A DNA stretch of 64,000 nucleotides from an uncultured Saprospiraceae bacterium (GTDB lineage Bacteria; Bacteroidota; Bacteroidia; Chitinophagales; Saprospiraceae): the NCBI GenBank assembly GCA_937959115.1, contig CALGAW010000044.1, forward strand, positions 1-64,000, read 5' to 3'. Of the stretch, positions 50,840 to 60,933 are shown piece by piece. Every line of letters starts with the position of its first letter. Position 1 is the stretch's first letter. The position numbers and the translations under genes were made by a program. Below the pieces are notes generated by a model. The model searched no databases. It saw only the letters and a list, made by a program, of their open reading frames with translations, and was not told the origin of the DNA.

Positions 50840-51120
50840 ATAGTCTTAGTTTAAGAATTAGAATAATGTATAATGAGTATAATAGTTATAATATAGATTG
50901 TCACAATTCATAAGACGGTAGATAGACAGAAAGTAACAACGATAGTTGAGATGGCTCTAATATATATATTTTGACTAACTAATAATAAAAAAATGTAAGG
51001 AAATCTCAATAAAAGAACCGATTAATGTAAAATCCATTTTGAGTTATAGAAATTGAAGCCCTAGCAAAAGAAAAACTTACAGGGTGTACGATCATATTCC
51101 TTTTCTGTTTGGAAAACGCT

Positions 51121-51813
51121 CTATTTTTTCTTTTTGCGCTTGAATTTGCCCTCTTTCCATGCTTTGATGAATTGTGCCCAGGCAAAAGCATTGAATATAT
51201 TCATCGGTGGGATTTGACCTTTGTAGTAAGATCTAGCTGCCATGGTGCGGAGATAATAATCACCATTTTCTCCACCATCCATCATCATTCCAGCGCTCAA
51301 TTCTACCATTTTTTCTCTAGAAAGGTTTGCTTCAGCCCGTTCTTTCATTTGATCACGGACATCCATGGCTAGAAATTCAATCTTAAAGTGGTCTTTATCT
51401 GGCCATGGGAATACAATTGTTTCTGGTAAATTGATTGCATCGCCAGACATTAACTGAACAACGGTTAATTTATTGGTAGTAATAGAGTCAGGAACAGTTA
51501 ACTCCTGTACTTCATAACCTAAAGAGCTAAATTGAAGGATGTCGCTTTTTTGAGCAACAATGGTAAAGAATCCATTATAGTTTGAAAAGGTACCTCTACT
51601 GGTTCCCTTTATAGCGATAGAAGCATAAGGAATCCCCATCAGGCTATCACTTGTCATCACAATTCCCGACACTTGTACCAATCCAAGCTCATCGCGTTGA
51701 GCAAAAAGATTTAAAGATAGCAGCAGAGAAAACAGTAAGATCGTTAATGGTTTCACCAATTCGGTTCTATTTTTTGAATTCAGTAAAGTAGTTAAACAGC
51801 TAAAACGTTTCAA
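51121..51813 (-). CDS. Exported CarboxypepD_reg-domain protein
   Basis: 230 residues. A signal segment lies at ~20-38 (PLTILLFSLLLSLNLFAQ), rather far from the first ATG, so the real start may be later. Residues ~45-135 are a carboxypeptidase regulatory-like beta sandwich (VSGIVMTSDSLMGIPYASIA, RGTFSNYNGFFTIVAQKSD, LQFSSLGYEVQELTV), normally the N-terminal piece of TonB receptors but here without plug or barrel. The rest is a helical region rich in Met and Lys, ending KFKRKKKK. Family members of this kind are common in Bacteroidota envelopes; function unknown. Confidence 0.75.
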   Translation of the reverse strand: MKRFSCLTTLLNSKNRTELVKPLTILLFSLLLSLNLFAQRDELGLVQVSGIVMTSDSLMGIPYASIAIKGTSRGTFSNYNGFFTIVAQKSDILQFSSLGYEVQELTVPDSITTNKLTVVQLMSGDAINLPETIVFPWPDKDHFKIEFLAMDVRDQMKERAEANLSREKMVELSAGMMMDGGENGDYYLRTMAARSYYKGQIPPMNIFNAFAWAQFIKAWKEGKFKRKKKK

Positions 51814-51879
51814 CTCCTAAAAATATTAAAAATATCGTTAAATTAACAAAGGTTTAACCTAATAGGGCCAAAACACAGT

Positions 51880-54282
51880 TTATACTAATACGTGCTGCAA
51901 AAGTTCTGCCATAGATTCGATATACGTAAATTTCAAATCAGAAATGTAATTTTCATTGATTTCCTTCACATCCTTTTCGTTGGTTTTACACATAACGATG
52001 TGCTTGAGTCCGGCCCGGTTTGCTGCAAGTATTTTCTCTTTGATGCCGCCAACAGGCAACACTTTCCCACGTAAGGTAATTTCTCCAGTCATTGCTAGAT
52101 AGGACTTCACCTTTCTTCCAGTAAATGCTGAAGCAAGAGCAGAAAGCATCGTGATTCCAGCAGAAGGACCATCTTTTGGTATCGCCCCTTCTGGCACATG
52201 GATATGAATGTTCTTATCATCAAAGTCCTTCGGTTTCAAACCGACCAAGTTACAATTCGCCTTCAGAAAACTAAGTGCTGTGGATGCCGATTCCTTCATC
52301 ACATCGCCAAGATTACCAGTAAGTGTTAGCGTTCCCTTTCCTTTACTAAGCGATGCCTCAACAAATAGGATGTCACCGCCTACTGCTGTCCAAGCTAAAC
52401 CGACTGCAACACCAGGTGTTTTGATTTCTTGATACAAATCTCGTGTGTACAATAATGGTCCGAGATAAGTATGTAAGTCCGCTTTGGCTACGGTTTTGTT
52501 ATATTTTTCATCCATAGCAACCCGCTTGGCAACACCGCGCATCAAGCCGCCTATTCTGCGATTCAGTTCTCTCACGCCTGATTCTCGGGTATAATCTTGA
52601 ATAACTTTTGCGATGATTTCTGGTTTCAGTTTAATCTGAGAAGCCTTTAACCCATGTTCTTTAAGCTGGTCTGGAATGAGGTGTTTTTTTGCAATTTCCA
52701 CTTTTTCTTCTTGTGAATATCCGCTTACTCTTATAATCTCCATTCTGTCTAGCAAAGCAGGCTGAATGCTATTCAGAGAATTCGCGGTTGCGATAAAAAG
52801 TACCTTGGATAGATCGTATTCAAGCTCTAGGTAATTATCATGAAAGTTTGTGTTTTGCTCGGGATCAAGTACCTCAAGCAAAGCAGAAGAAGGATCCCCT
52901 CTAAAACTTTTTCCTACTTTATCAATTTCATCAAGGATAAATACTGGGTTTGATGATTTGACTTTCTTGAGCGACTGAATGATTCTTCCTGGCATCGCAC
53001 CGATATACGTTTTCCTGTGTCCTCTTACTTCTGATTCATCATGCAAGCCACCTAGCGACATTCTAATGTACTTTCGTTTGAGCGATGCAGCAATTGATTT
53101 CCCGAGTGAGGTTTTCCCAACACCTGGTGGGCCAACTAAGCAGAGAATGGGTGCTTTCATATCTCCTTTCAGTTTTAAAACGGCAAGGTGCTCTAGGATT
53201 CGCTCTTTCACTTTGTCCAGACCATGGTGATCTTTTTCAAGAATCTGCTGTGCTTTCTTAAGATCAAAGTTGTCTTTTGTATATTGATTCCAAGGCAAAT
53301 CAAGTAGCAATTCTAGATAATTCATAGTCACTGAATACTCAGCAACGGCGGGGTTCATTCTAGAAACGCGTTTCAGTTCTTTTTCGAATGTTTCATTGAC
53401 CTCTTTGCTCCATTTTTTCTTTTTGGCGCGTGTTTTCAGAATATCTTGTTCTTGTGTATGTGTTTTTTGTCCGAGTTCTTCTTGAATGGTTTTTAGCTGT
53501 TGATTAAGAAAGTAATCACGTTGTTGTTTTTCGAGGTCGGTACGCACTTTACTTTCAATCTGGTTTCTGAGTTGAAGGATATTTAGCTCGCCATCAATGT
53601 ACTGTAGAATTTTCTCCGCTTTTCCCACCATATCATCTGTTTCCAGAATGGCTTGTTTCGGTTGAATTTTAAGATTAAGATGACTCGCTACAAAATTCAT
53701 TAGGAACTTATTGCTGTCAATGTTTCTGAGCATGGTGGCTGCCTCTTTGGGAATATTTGGAGAAAGCTTGACTATTTGTTGAGATAAATCTTTGATCGAA
53801 GCAATTAAAGCAATGTATTTGTTATCATTTAAAGGTTCGAGATCATCGATCAATGAAACTTGTGCTGACAGAAAAGGACTATCGCTAACAAGCTCATTCA
53901 ATCTAAACCGTTGCTTTCCTTGAAGAATAGCCGTTGTGGTACCATCCTTCATATTAATCAACCTAACAATCTTTGCAACCGTCCCCACTTCAAATAGGTC
54001 GTCAGCACTAGGATGCTCTGTTTCAATTTCACGTTGTGTTACAACACCTACGATTTTTGATGATTCGAAAGAACTATTAATCGCTGCTATCGACTTTTCT
54101 CTGCTAATTGTGATCGGAATTATTATGCCAGGAAAGAGAACAGTATTTCTCAGGGCTAGCAATGGTAATATTTCTGGAATATCCTCAATGTTTAGCTCAT
54201 CATTTTCATCATCCAATGTAATAATTGGAGACATGAATTCTATTTCATCTTCAATTTCAGGAGCAAAAAGGTTCTCAAACAT
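51880..54282 (-). CDS. lon: ATP-dependent protease Lon
   Basis: 800 residues with the full Lon order: LON substrate-binding N-domain ([20 protein letters not shown]), coiled-coil linker ([13 protein letters not shown]), AAA+ module with Walker [10 protein letters not shown] and Walker [11 protein letters not shown], and the Ser-Lys protease with S707 in [10 protein letters not shown] and K748 in [10 protein letters not shown]. Degrades misfolded and regulatory proteins. Length matches other Bacteroidota Lon. A minus-strand promoter box TACTTTTG lies at 54299-54306, 17 bases before the ATG. No HSP20 or heat-shock operator seen. Confidence 0.97.
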   Translation of the reverse strand: MFENLFAPEIEDEIEFMSPIITLDDENDELNIEDIPEILPLLALRNTVLFPGIIIPITISREKSIAAINSSFESSKIVGVVTQREIETEHPSADDLFEVGTVAKIVRLINMKDGTTTAILQGKQRFRLNELVSDSPFLSAQVSLIDDLEPLNDNKYIALIASIKDLSQQIVKLSPNIPKEAATMLRNIDSNKFLMNFVASHLNLKIQPKQAILETDDMVGKAEKILQYIDGELNILQLRNQIESKVRTDLEKQQRDYFLNQQLKTIQEELGQKTHTQEQDILKTRAKKKKWSKEVNETFEKELKRVSRMNPAVAEYSVTMNYLELLLDLPWNQYTKDNFDLKKAQQILEKDHHGLDKVKERILEHLAVLKLKGDMKAPILCLVGPPGVGKTSLGKSIAASLKRKYIRMSLGGLHDESEVRGHRKTYIGAMPGRIIQSLKKVKSSNPVFILDEIDKVGKSFRGDPSSALLEVLDPEQNTNFHDNYLELEYDLSKVLFIATANSLNSIQPALLDRMEIIRVSGYSQEEKVEIAKKHLIPDQLKEHGLKASQIKLKPEIIAKVIQDYTRESGVRELNRRIGGLMRGVAKRVAMDEKYNKTVAKADLHTYLGPLLYTRDLYQEIKTPGVAVGLAWTAVGGDILFVEASLSKGKGTLTLTGNLGDVMKESASTALSFLKANCNLVGLKPKDFDDKNIHIHVPEGAIPKDGPSAGITMLSALASAFTGRKVKSYLAMTGEITLRGKVLPVGGIKEKILAANRAGLKHIVMCKTNEKDVKEINENYISDLKFTYIESMAELLQHVLV

Positions 54283-54298
54283 ATTTTTTCATTTTCTA

Positions 54299-54306
54299 CA
54301 AAAGTA
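54299..54306 (-). promoter_or_regulatory. -7 box TACTTTTG for lon
   Basis: Exact TAnnTTTG on the minus strand 17 bases before the lon ATG, with a TTG about 20 bases further upstream as possible -33 element. Confidence 0.6.
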
Positions 54307-54455
54307 AGATGTCAAATTGACAGCAACTTTTCAGTTTTCAAGTAGAAAGCTAAAGGACAAGTTTTATGCCACTGGATTTTAAGGAGGATTCTAATAAAAT
54401 AGGCAGTCAAAAAGGCAGGAATAATAAAAATGATACAAAACTGTCAGATAATTGC

Positions 54456-54485
54456 AAAAAAAAACCTTTCAGAAACTGAAAGGTT
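54456..54485 (-). terminator. Terminator after the DUF2853 gene
   Basis: Perfect 10-bp stem AACCTTTCAG/CTGAAAGGTT, three-base loop, followed on the minus strand by nine Ts. Strong factor-independent terminator. Confidence 0.92.
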
Positions 54486-54509
54486 ACTCAATTACGTGAG
54501 AAATAAATA

Positions 54510-54848
54510 TTACTTAAACATTGATTTCTTCTTGTGCTTAATTACTAATAGGTAGTAAAAAATTGCACGGTATTTATTTTTATGGCTTGAACCAAAAGTA
54601 TCAACAACCTCTTGAATAGATGCGTCCAATTTAGGAGAATCTTTCAAACCTAGTTTTTTAATCAAGAAGTTTTTCTTTACTCTTTCTAATTCTTTAGGAT
54701 CTCCGCTTGAAACGGTAGATGCATCTCTATTGTATATAGAAGGGCCACAAGCCTTAGTTACAGCTCTTAAAAGAGGTGCATCAACAGCTATCTTCAATTT
54801 CTTCATTTCAGCCGTATACTTTTCTAAAGCTTCATCGAACTTACTCAT
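54510..54848 (-). CDS. DUF2853 family protein
   Basis: 112 residues from ATG 54848 (MSKFDEALEKYTAEMKKLKI); the frame continues upstream to 54926, but these 26 residues are not part of the family. DUF2853 proteins are small, helical and cytosolic, with a conserved DAPLLRAVTKACGPSIYNRD and KNKYRAIFYYLL, and no known activity. Single gene ended by a strong terminator. Confidence 0.87.
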   Translation of the reverse strand: MSKFDEALEKYTAEMKKLKIAVDAPLLRAVTKACGPSIYNRDASTVSSGDPKELERVKKNFLIKKLGLKDSPKLDASIQEVVDTFGSSHKNKYRAIFYYLLVIKHKKKSMFK

Positions 54849-55079
54849 AAGATTTAATAATTTAATGTTAATTGATAAATGAATACAATATGTATTTTTA
54901 AACGCCCTAAAGATATTTATTTCCAATGACTAATGAGACACATTCAACTTATATTAAATATGTAATTGTGGATAAATTGTGGATAACCACGCTCAATCCA
55001 AGCAAAACCGTAGTTTCGTCAATAATTGAATTGTATATCTAAAGCATTAAAAAGTTGTTTCTAATTGAATTATTATCGT

Positions 55080-55087
55080 TAATTTTG
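55080..55087 (+). promoter_or_regulatory. -7 box TAATTTTG immediately before aroC
   Basis: Exact TAnnTTTG ending only four bases before the aroC ATG, with TTG at 55055-55057 as -33 element. Transcription would begin at or next to the start codon, giving a leaderless message. Confidence 0.55.
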
Positions 55088-55091
55088 CGTT

Positions 55092-56168
55092 ATGCCAGGA
55101 AATAGTTTTGGAAAATTATTTAGAATAACCACCTTCGGAGAATCTCATGGAGCAGCACTGGGCGTTGTGATTGACGGTTGTCCACCAGGGCTCCTTATTG
55201 ATCAATCAAGTATTCAGATGGAACTGGACAGACGAAAGCCTGGTCAATCTAAAATTGTGACTCAGCGAAAAGAAGCAGACACTTTCGAAATACTATCTGG
55301 TGTCTTTGAGAATCAGACTACAGGAACGCCCATTGCCCTTTTATTCCGCAACAAGGATGCCCGCTCAAAAGACTACAGCCACATCAAGGATAAATTTCGT
55401 CCTTCGCACGCAGACTATACTTATCAAGCGAAATACGGTGTTCGAGACTACAGAGGTGGGGGCCGCTCTTCTGCAAGAGAGACCGTTGCCCGTGTTGCTG
55501 CAGGTGCGATTGCCAAGCAACTGTTGAGTCAGTATGGAATCACTGTGAATGCTTATGTCAATCAAGTTGGTCACTTAAAACTAGAGCAAGATTACAAGGA
55601 CCTAGATTTGGGGTTAACTGAATTCAATATTGTTCGATGCCCTGATCCTGAGATGGCTGGAGAGATGGAACAGTTTATCAAGCAGGTGCGGAAACATGGA
55701 GACACAGTAGGCGGTGCTGTAAGCTGTGTGATTAAAGGATGTCCTGCTGGGCTGGGTGAGCCTGTTTTCAATAAACTACATTCAGAGCTAGGCGGCGCAA
55801 TTTTAAGCATCAACGCATGTAAAGGTTTTGAGATTGGAAGTGGCTTTGCAGGCATAGAAATGTATGGATCACAGCACAATGATCAATTCGTTAACAAAAA
55901 TGGCAACGTAGAAACGACCAGCAATTACTCAGGTGGTATTCAAGGAGGTATCTCCAATGGGATGGACATTTACTTTACAGCCGCCTTCAAGCCAGTTGCT
56001 ACAATCGTTCAAGCACAAGATTCTATTAATGAAGCTGGTGAACCAGTAATTGTAGAAGGCAAAGGAAGACATGATCCTTGTGTTGTACCTAGGGCAGTTC
56101 CTATTGTTGAAGCAATGGCAGCCTTGGTTATGGCTGATGCCCTTTTGTTACATAAAGCAATTCGTTAG
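55092..56168 (+). CDS. aroC: Chorismate synthase
   Basis: 358 residues. Makes chorismate from EPSP using reduced FMN, the last step of the shikimate pathway. Signatures [18 protein letters not shown] at the start, [14 protein letters not shown] with [14 protein letters not shown], and [16 protein letters not shown] near the end are textbook. The start at 55092 is certain from the MPGNSFG opening. The neighbouring genes are unrelated to aromatic synthesis. A -7 promoter box lies directly ahead. Confidence 0.98.
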   Translation: MPGNSFGKLFRITTFGESHGAALGVVIDGCPPGLLIDQSSIQMELDRRKPGQSKIVTQRKEADTFEILSGVFENQTTGTPIALLFRNKDARSKDYSHIKDKFRPSHADYTYQAKYGVRDYRGGGRSSARETVARVAAGAIAKQLLSQYGITVNAYVNQVGHLKLEQDYKDLDLGLTEFNIVRCPDPEMAGEMEQFIKQVRKHGDTVGGAVSCVIKGCPAGLGEPVFNKLHSELGGAILSINACKGFEIGSGFAGIEMYGSQHNDQFVNKNGNVETTSNYSGGIQGGISNGMDIYFTAAFKPVATIVQAQDSINEAGEPVIVEGKGRHDPCVVPRAVPIVEAMAALVMADALLLHKAIR

Positions 56169-56172
56169 CGCA

Positions 56173-56604
56173 TTATTTAACATCCACTTTTCTGGAAAAT
56201 AAAATACTCAACGATTGGACGATTATACCTACTATTCCCCCGTATAGTTGAGCCTCTCCAAAGAACATGATTCCGCTATATACAACAGCGAGCAGCATCA
56301 AAATAACGATTACAGAAATATTAACTGGAGGAAATTCTCCTTTTTTTAAATTCCAGATTACTGCGACACTGATTGCGCCTACTATGATCAATAGTATGCC
56401 CATCATCAAACTCATTCCCTGCCACAAATCCCAAATATTCGATTCCGTATCCATCACCACAATGTCTTTATCTAACAATTTGTTGATTTCACTGGAAATT
56501 AATTCATTGTAATGAGCATAGGTATGTGTTAATCCTATTATTATTGATGTGATACCATTTAATACAAATAGACCTTTTGATAGGGAAAGTGGATTCATTT
56601 TCAT
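56173..56604 (-). CDS. Hypothetical four-helix membrane protein
   Basis: 143 residues with four membrane helices (GLFVLNGITSIIIGLTHTY, MSLMMGILLIIVGAISVAVI, VNISVIVILMLLAVVYSGIM, LYGGIVGIIVQSLSILFS) and a conserved-looking histidine pair in THTYAHYNE. No family recognised. It is convergent with aroC, its stop four bases beyond the aroC stop. Confidence 0.7.
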   Translation of the reverse strand: MKMNPLSLSKGLFVLNGITSIIIGLTHTYAHYNELISSEINKLLDKDIVVMDTESNIWDLWQGMSLMMGILLIIVGAISVAVIWNLKKGEFPPVNISVIVILMLLAVVYSGIMFFGEAQLYGGIVGIIVQSLSILFSRKVDVK

Positions 56605-56666
56605 GAACTCAATTTACTACTTTATTTAATCTCTAGAAACGAAATCTAAAATTAGCCTAAAACAAA

Positions 56667-56694
56667 AAAGCCATCCGAAGCATCGAATGACTTT
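56667..56694 (-). terminator. Terminator after the 146-residue gene
   Basis: Minus-strand 12-bp stem AAAGTCATTCGA/TCGGATGGCTTT (G-U pairs), four-base loop, then TTTTTTG; 25 bases beyond the stop. Confidence 0.85.
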
Positions 56695-56718
56695 TATATT
56701 TCGTTTTTTTGGCTAGAA

Positions 56719-57159
56719 CTACTTACCAAAAATGTTTTTCGCAGCATTCAAAACACCACCAGCTCCACCAGGGATTAGATTAGATAATGCTTCTAAGTTA
56801 AAGGCAGAATCAGCTTCATCAGTAGATTGGAACTTTTCCTTCAGACTGTTCAAAAGGTCGGGAGTCGTGTTTGCAGCTTCAACTTCAGCTTCTTCAGCAC
56901 TCATTCCTTTTGATTGTAATGTTTCAGCCATTTTAGATTTAGCAGCAGCAAAAATACCATTCGTTGTCATATCGCCACCACCAGAGAACAAATCAGTTAC
57001 CTCTGAAATATTACCACCTGCAATCTTAGATTGAATAATATCCATGATTCCACTAGCACCTTCGTTTGCAGCTTCTTGTGTTTCAGTTGCACCTAACGCA
57101 TTTGAAGCCATTTTTGATACTAATTGCTGAATTGCCATTTGTTTTAAACTTTCGAACAT
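56719..57159 (-). CDS. Hypothetical helical protein, DUF937-like
   Basis: 146 residues, helical, Ala/Gly/Ser-rich, with no signal or membrane helix. Phrases LKQMAIQQLVSKMASNALG and NTTPDLLNSLKEKFQS resemble the small YidB/DUF937 type, but the similarity is weak. The C-terminal LIPGGAGGVLNAAKNIFGK is amphipathic and could touch a membrane. Single gene with its own terminator. Function unknown. Confidence 0.65.
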   Translation of the reverse strand: MFESLKQMAIQQLVSKMASNALGATETQEAANEGASGIMDIIQSKIAGGNISEVTDLFSGGGDMTTNGIFAAAKSKMAETLQSKGMSAEEAEVEAANTTPDLLNSLKEKFQSTDEADSAFNLEALSNLIPGGAGGVLNAAKNIFGK

Positions 57160-57378
57160 TTGTTGTTTAGTTTTAATTAATTAATATAATACCTTTCTGA
57201 CGCAACACTAAAGTTTTGTCACAAAATTTCTGTACAATAGTTTCAAACGTGTTTGTTGGATGATTGTTTCGATCAGCCAATGAATGATTAATCATCCTAG
57301 TTTGACCGATAAAAGTATGCTTCCAATTCAAGAAATAGGAAAACCTCTAGGTGGTGGGTTTTAAATCGGAAAAATGCC

Positions 57379-58539
57379 TTAGGAAAGAAGCTCCCGCACG
57401 CCATCTACCACTTCACAATCATAAAAGTCAGCTTCCATTTGAGTGTACATCTTGTAATGATTTGCAACGTAGTCCTTGGTGGCTTGTAAACTGTCTTTGT
57501 GAACAAGTCCGATAACGCATCCGCCAAAACCTGCTCCAGTCATCCTAGCTCCGATACAGTCTTCTGTACTGCGAACACCGTCTACTAGCACATCCAACTC
57601 CTTAGTACTCACTTCATAGTCATTGGCTAAGGAGAGATGAGAAGCATCCATGCATTCACCAAAGGTTTTCAGATCACCCTCTTCTAGAGCTTCCTTGGCT
57701 TCCTGCACATACTGATTTTCCCAGACGGCATGTTTTGCGCGTGACTTAATTTCATCATCTTCAATCAATTCTTCGATTTCTGAAAATTTGGCATCGCAAA
57801 GAAATTTGATTGGTCTTTCTTGTTGAATGGCCTGCAAGGCAGCAAGACACTGCTTACGTCTAAAATTGTAGATTGAATCGGCAAGCTCACGGGCCACATT
57901 CGAATTAATAATCAACAGTTTATAGTCTTCTGTTTCAAAGGGAATATGTTCGCATTCTAAATTACTAGAATTGAGGTACATCGCGTGTCCTTTTTTGCCA
58001 AGTGCGATCGCAAACTGATCCATAATACCACACTGCACACCGATAAACTTGTTTTCCACTTCTTGACAAAGTAAGGCAAGCGCAAGTTTGTCTACCTTCA
58101 GATCGTTTAGCTTCATCATGCTGTAACCGGTCAGGATTTCAAGGCATGCGGAAGAGGATAGTCCAGCTCCAATAGGCAATGTGCTGTGGAATAAGACATC
58201 AGCACCACAGAGTGCTAGTTTTGCTGCTTTCAGATGATTGATAACGCCCATTGGGTAATTGCCCCAGCCAGCATTCTCATCAAATTTAATGTCGTTTTCA
58301 AGATCTATGATGATTTGGGTGGCGCGATCGGTTGAGTTGAGTCGGATGGTCTGATCATCTCTTTTTCTGATGACGGCGGTTATTCCGAGTGAAATGGCAA
58401 CAGGCATTACCATTCCTCCATTATAGTCGATGTGATCACCGATAAGATTTACCCTGCCTGGCGCGAAAAAATAACGGATAGATTGCTCACTTTTGCCATA
58501 AAGTTTCAGAAAAGCGCTTGTTAACTCTGCGTGGTCCAT
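57379..58539 (-). CDS. galK: Galactokinase
   Basis: 386 residues of the GHMP kinase superfamily. GRVNLIGDHIDYNGG is the galactokinase signature, PIGAGLSSSACLEI the ATP loop and TGAGFGGCVIGLV the third GHMP motif; D in IMDQFAIALG serves as catalytic base. Phosphorylates galactose at C1 in the Leloir pathway. No galT or galE next to it, so galactose genes are scattered. Full length and intact. Confidence 0.96.
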   Translation of the reverse strand: MDHAELTSAFLKLYGKSEQSIRYFFAPGRVNLIGDHIDYNGGMVMPVAISLGITAVIRKRDDQTIRLNSTDRATQIIIDLENDIKFDENAGWGNYPMGVINHLKAAKLALCGADVLFHSTLPIGAGLSSSACLEILTGYSMMKLNDLKVDKLALALLCQEVENKFIGVQCGIMDQFAIALGKKGHAMYLNSSNLECEHIPFETEDYKLLIINSNVARELADSIYNFRRKQCLAALQAIQQERPIKFLCDAKFSEIEELIEDDEIKSRAKHAVWENQYVQEAKEALEEGDLKTFGECMDASHLSLANDYEVSTKELDVLVDGVRSTEDCIGARMTGAGFGGCVIGLVHKDSLQATKDYVANHYKMYTQMEADFYDCEVVDGVRELLS

Positions 58540-58682
58540 TTTTAAACTATTATTACCAAAGTGTACTCGAAAAAGTTCTTAAGAGTAAACTCAATATTCA
58601 ACGAAATACAAGAAAATTCTAACTAAATAATTCAATTTGAACACAAAACTAAAAAAGTAAATGAGAAATAACCACTTTTCAT

Positions 58683-58690
58683 TAGCTTTG
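58683..58690 (+). promoter_or_regulatory. -7 box TAGCTTTG for the endonuclease-fold gene
   Basis: Exact TAnnTTTG, 20 bases before the ATG at 58711. Same hexamer as in front of the acylase gene at 14936. Confidence 0.55.
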
Positions 58691-58710
58691 CAGTTGCAAT
58701 AATAATTATA

Positions 58711-59748
58711 ATGAAAAACATCAAACTACTACTTTTCGCTGCTATTGTATTTCTAGCTGCTTGTTCAACATCAAAAGATTATTTGGATAGTAACGGTAAA
58801 CGAACCTATCGAATCGGATTTTACAACGTTGAGAATCTATTTGACCTCAAGGATAATCCGGAGAAAATAGATGATGATTTTACACCAGAGGGAAGAAATA
58901 ACTGGAACCAAGAACGTTACACTAAGAAGATTAATGATTTAGCCCGTGTAATGGAGGCAATGAAATATCCAGCAATCCTAGGTGTTTGTGAGGTTGAAAA
59001 TGTGTCGGTTTGTAAGGACTTTTGTGAGAAAACCTCTTTGTCATCTAAGGGTTATGATGTTGTTCATTTTGAATCACCTGATAAGCGCGGAATCGATAAT
59101 GCCTTCCTATATCAGAAAAAAGCGTTTCGAGTGCTAAGCAGTGATAATCTCCGAATCACCTTTCCAGAGGGATATTTAGAAGAAGAAGATTATACCACTA
59201 GAGATGTTGTTTATGTGCATGGTGTTTTCAATAAAAAAGATACCTTCCACTTCTTTGTCAATCACTGGCCATCACGCCGTGGTGGATTGGAAGCAAGTGA
59301 GCCAAAGCGTACCTATGTTGCAAAGCAAATTCGCAAGAAAATTGATCAAATCTATGGTACAAATCCAAAAGCGAACATCGTTTTAATGGGCGATTTCAAT
59401 GACGAACCTGATAACAAAAGTGTAGAAGAAGTGCTTGGCGCCTCAATGGATAAGTCTACTTGTCAGACTAAAGGCTTGTACAATCTAATGAGCAATCTAG
59501 ATAAAGCAGGTAAAGGGTCTTACAACTATAGAGGCAACTGGAATATGCTTGATCAATTAATCGTATCCTGTGGTTTGGCTAACGGGAATCAGTATACTTT
59601 TTCAGAGCCAGTCGTCTTCAAGGCAGATTGGATGATTTATAAGGACAAAAAATACGGCGCGAAACCAAACAGAACGTATGGTGGGCCTAATTATTATGGT
59701 GGATTTAGTGATCACTACCCTATTTATGTAGATTTTATAGTCAATTAG
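58711..59748 (+). CDS. Endonuclease/exonuclease/phosphatase-fold lipoprotein
   Basis: 345 residues. Lipoprotein signal MKNIKLLLFAAIVFLAACS with acylated C18. EEP-fold motifs: IGFYNVENLFD (metal Asn), GVCEVEN (metal Glu), NHWPSR, LMGDFNDEPD (catalytic Asp/Asn), and SDHYPIYVDF (Asp-His). Surface or periplasmic members often degrade DNA or hydrolyse phosphodiesters for phosphate scavenging, but some act on lipids. All active-site residues are present. It stands alone, divergent from galK. Confidence 0.92.
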   Translation: MKNIKLLLFAAIVFLAACSTSKDYLDSNGKRTYRIGFYNVENLFDLKDNPEKIDDDFTPEGRNNWNQERYTKKINDLARVMEAMKYPAILGVCEVENVSVCKDFCEKTSLSSKGYDVVHFESPDKRGIDNAFLYQKKAFRVLSSDNLRITFPEGYLEEEDYTTRDVVYVHGVFNKKDTFHFFVNHWPSRRGGLEASEPKRTYVAKQIRKKIDQIYGTNPKANIVLMGDFNDEPDNKSVEEVLGASMDKSTCQTKGLYNLMSNLDKAGKGSYNYRGNWNMLDQLIVSCGLANGNQYTFSEPVVFKADWMIYKDKKYGAKPNRTYGGPNYYGGFSDHYPIYVDFIVN

Positions 59749-59877
59749 TTGTTCGTTGTTTGAACGTGGATACTTATCGAACAGCAGTTTAATAATTTAG
59801 GGCGTAAACCTCCTTGATCAAAAAAAGATATCGCAGGTTAGTTAACTCTTTTCGGGTATTCGTTTTCGTAAAAACAA

Positions 59878-60354
59878 TTATTGTTTCCGCTTCTTTGGAA
59901 TCCAAGCCCAAAGCATCTCACATTCAATTGGGGATGCTCCACTTTCATCGGTTACGATAACTTTTACTAGTACTTCGCCCTTTTCATCGGTTAGGATACG
60001 TTGTTTTTGCTGATCATCTAGCCAAGCCTCAGCGCGCATTGCGCCTTTTGAACGCCGTACGAAGTCTGTTTTGAGTGATTTGACTAGGGGGATTTTATCA
60101 TCTGGGACATTCATTCCGACAACAAGTCCAGTAGCGGTCTCTGCTAGAAGTACCATGGCTGCTGCGTGTATTTGACCAATATGGTTTCGTACTTTCTTTT
60201 TATTTTTCAAGGAGGCAATCACCCGTTCTGTGGTCATTTCTTCTAATCGAACGCCTGCAGTTCCGACGAATTTTACTGTTCTACCGATTGCAAATGATAA
60301 AACAGGACTGGGATATTTATTTAACTTTTTAACTAATTTTTCTAATCTATTCAT
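59878..60354 (-). CDS. DUF4442 hot-dog-fold thioesterase-like protein
   Basis: 158 residues with the 4HBT/hot-dog layout of DUF4442 (NHIGQIHAAAMVLLAETATG as central helix, KSLKTDFVRRSKGAMRAEAW and VLVKVIVTDESG as outer strands). These proteins are related to acyl-CoA thioesterases, but catalytic power is often unshown. The first 40 residues contain a hydrophobic patch (SPVLSFAIGRTVKFVG). Divergent from the flavin reductase gene across 108 bases. Confidence 0.86.
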   Translation of the reverse strand: MNRLEKLVKKLNKYPSPVLSFAIGRTVKFVGTAGVRLEEMTTERVIASLKNKKKVRNHIGQIHAAAMVLLAETATGLVVGMNVPDDKIPLVKSLKTDFVRRSKGAMRAEAWLDDQQKQRILTDEKGEVLVKVIVTDESGASPIECEMLWAWIPKKRKQ

Positions 60355-60462
60355 AGAACAAAACTAAGATAATTTCAAAGATGTACAAATTAGTTTGACC
60401 CTGTTTATCTGTTAAATTTACACTTCGATTTAACAAAAAGTAAACGAGATTGTTACATCTTA

Positions 60463-60933
60463 ATGCGACGACCATGGAACATCACAAACTCAACAGTTTA
60501 CAGCCTCGCCACCTATAGCGATCAGCTTTTCAATATGAACATCTGTACCTACGTCACGGGCATAAGTCGTAAGCCAAAACTTTATGCTATTGCCATTGAA
60601 GAAAAGAGCAAAACGCTTGAACTGCTTAATCGTTCTTCTCATGCAGTACTTCAAATCCTTGCCCCTCATCAGGAAACACTCATTCGCTCGTTAGGACAAA
60701 AATCGGGTCACTCCTACGACAAGCAACAGTATCTCAAGAAAAAAAACCTACTGACCCAATGGCATGACTACGCTGTTCTTAGTCAAGCAGCTGGTTATTT
60801 TCTATTAAAAAAACAACAAGCCATTTGTACTGGAGATCATCAACTTTTCATCTTTGAGGTTGAGCGTTTTAAGACTAATAGTGAGCAAACACTGCAGTTT
60901 CAGACCTTAGTTGAAAAACGGATCATCCTATGA
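60463..60933 (+). CDS. Flavin-reductase-like FMN-binding protein
   Basis: 156 residues of the split-barrel FMN-binding fold ([20 protein letters not shown], then [16 protein letters not shown]). This type uses or reduces FMN/FAD. The last four bases overlap the photolyase ATG (ATGA), so the two products are made together. Supply of reduced flavin to the photolyase is a reasonable guess, not proven. Slightly shorter than average and lacking the usual C-terminal extension. Confidence 0.8.
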   Translation: MRRPWNITNSTVYSLATYSDQLFNMNICTYVTGISRKPKLYAIAIEEKSKTLELLNRSSHAVLQILAPHQETLIRSLGQKSGHSYDKQQYLKKKNLLTQWHDYAVLSQAAGYFLLKKQQAICTGDHQLFIFEVERFKTNSEQTLQFQTLVEKRIIL

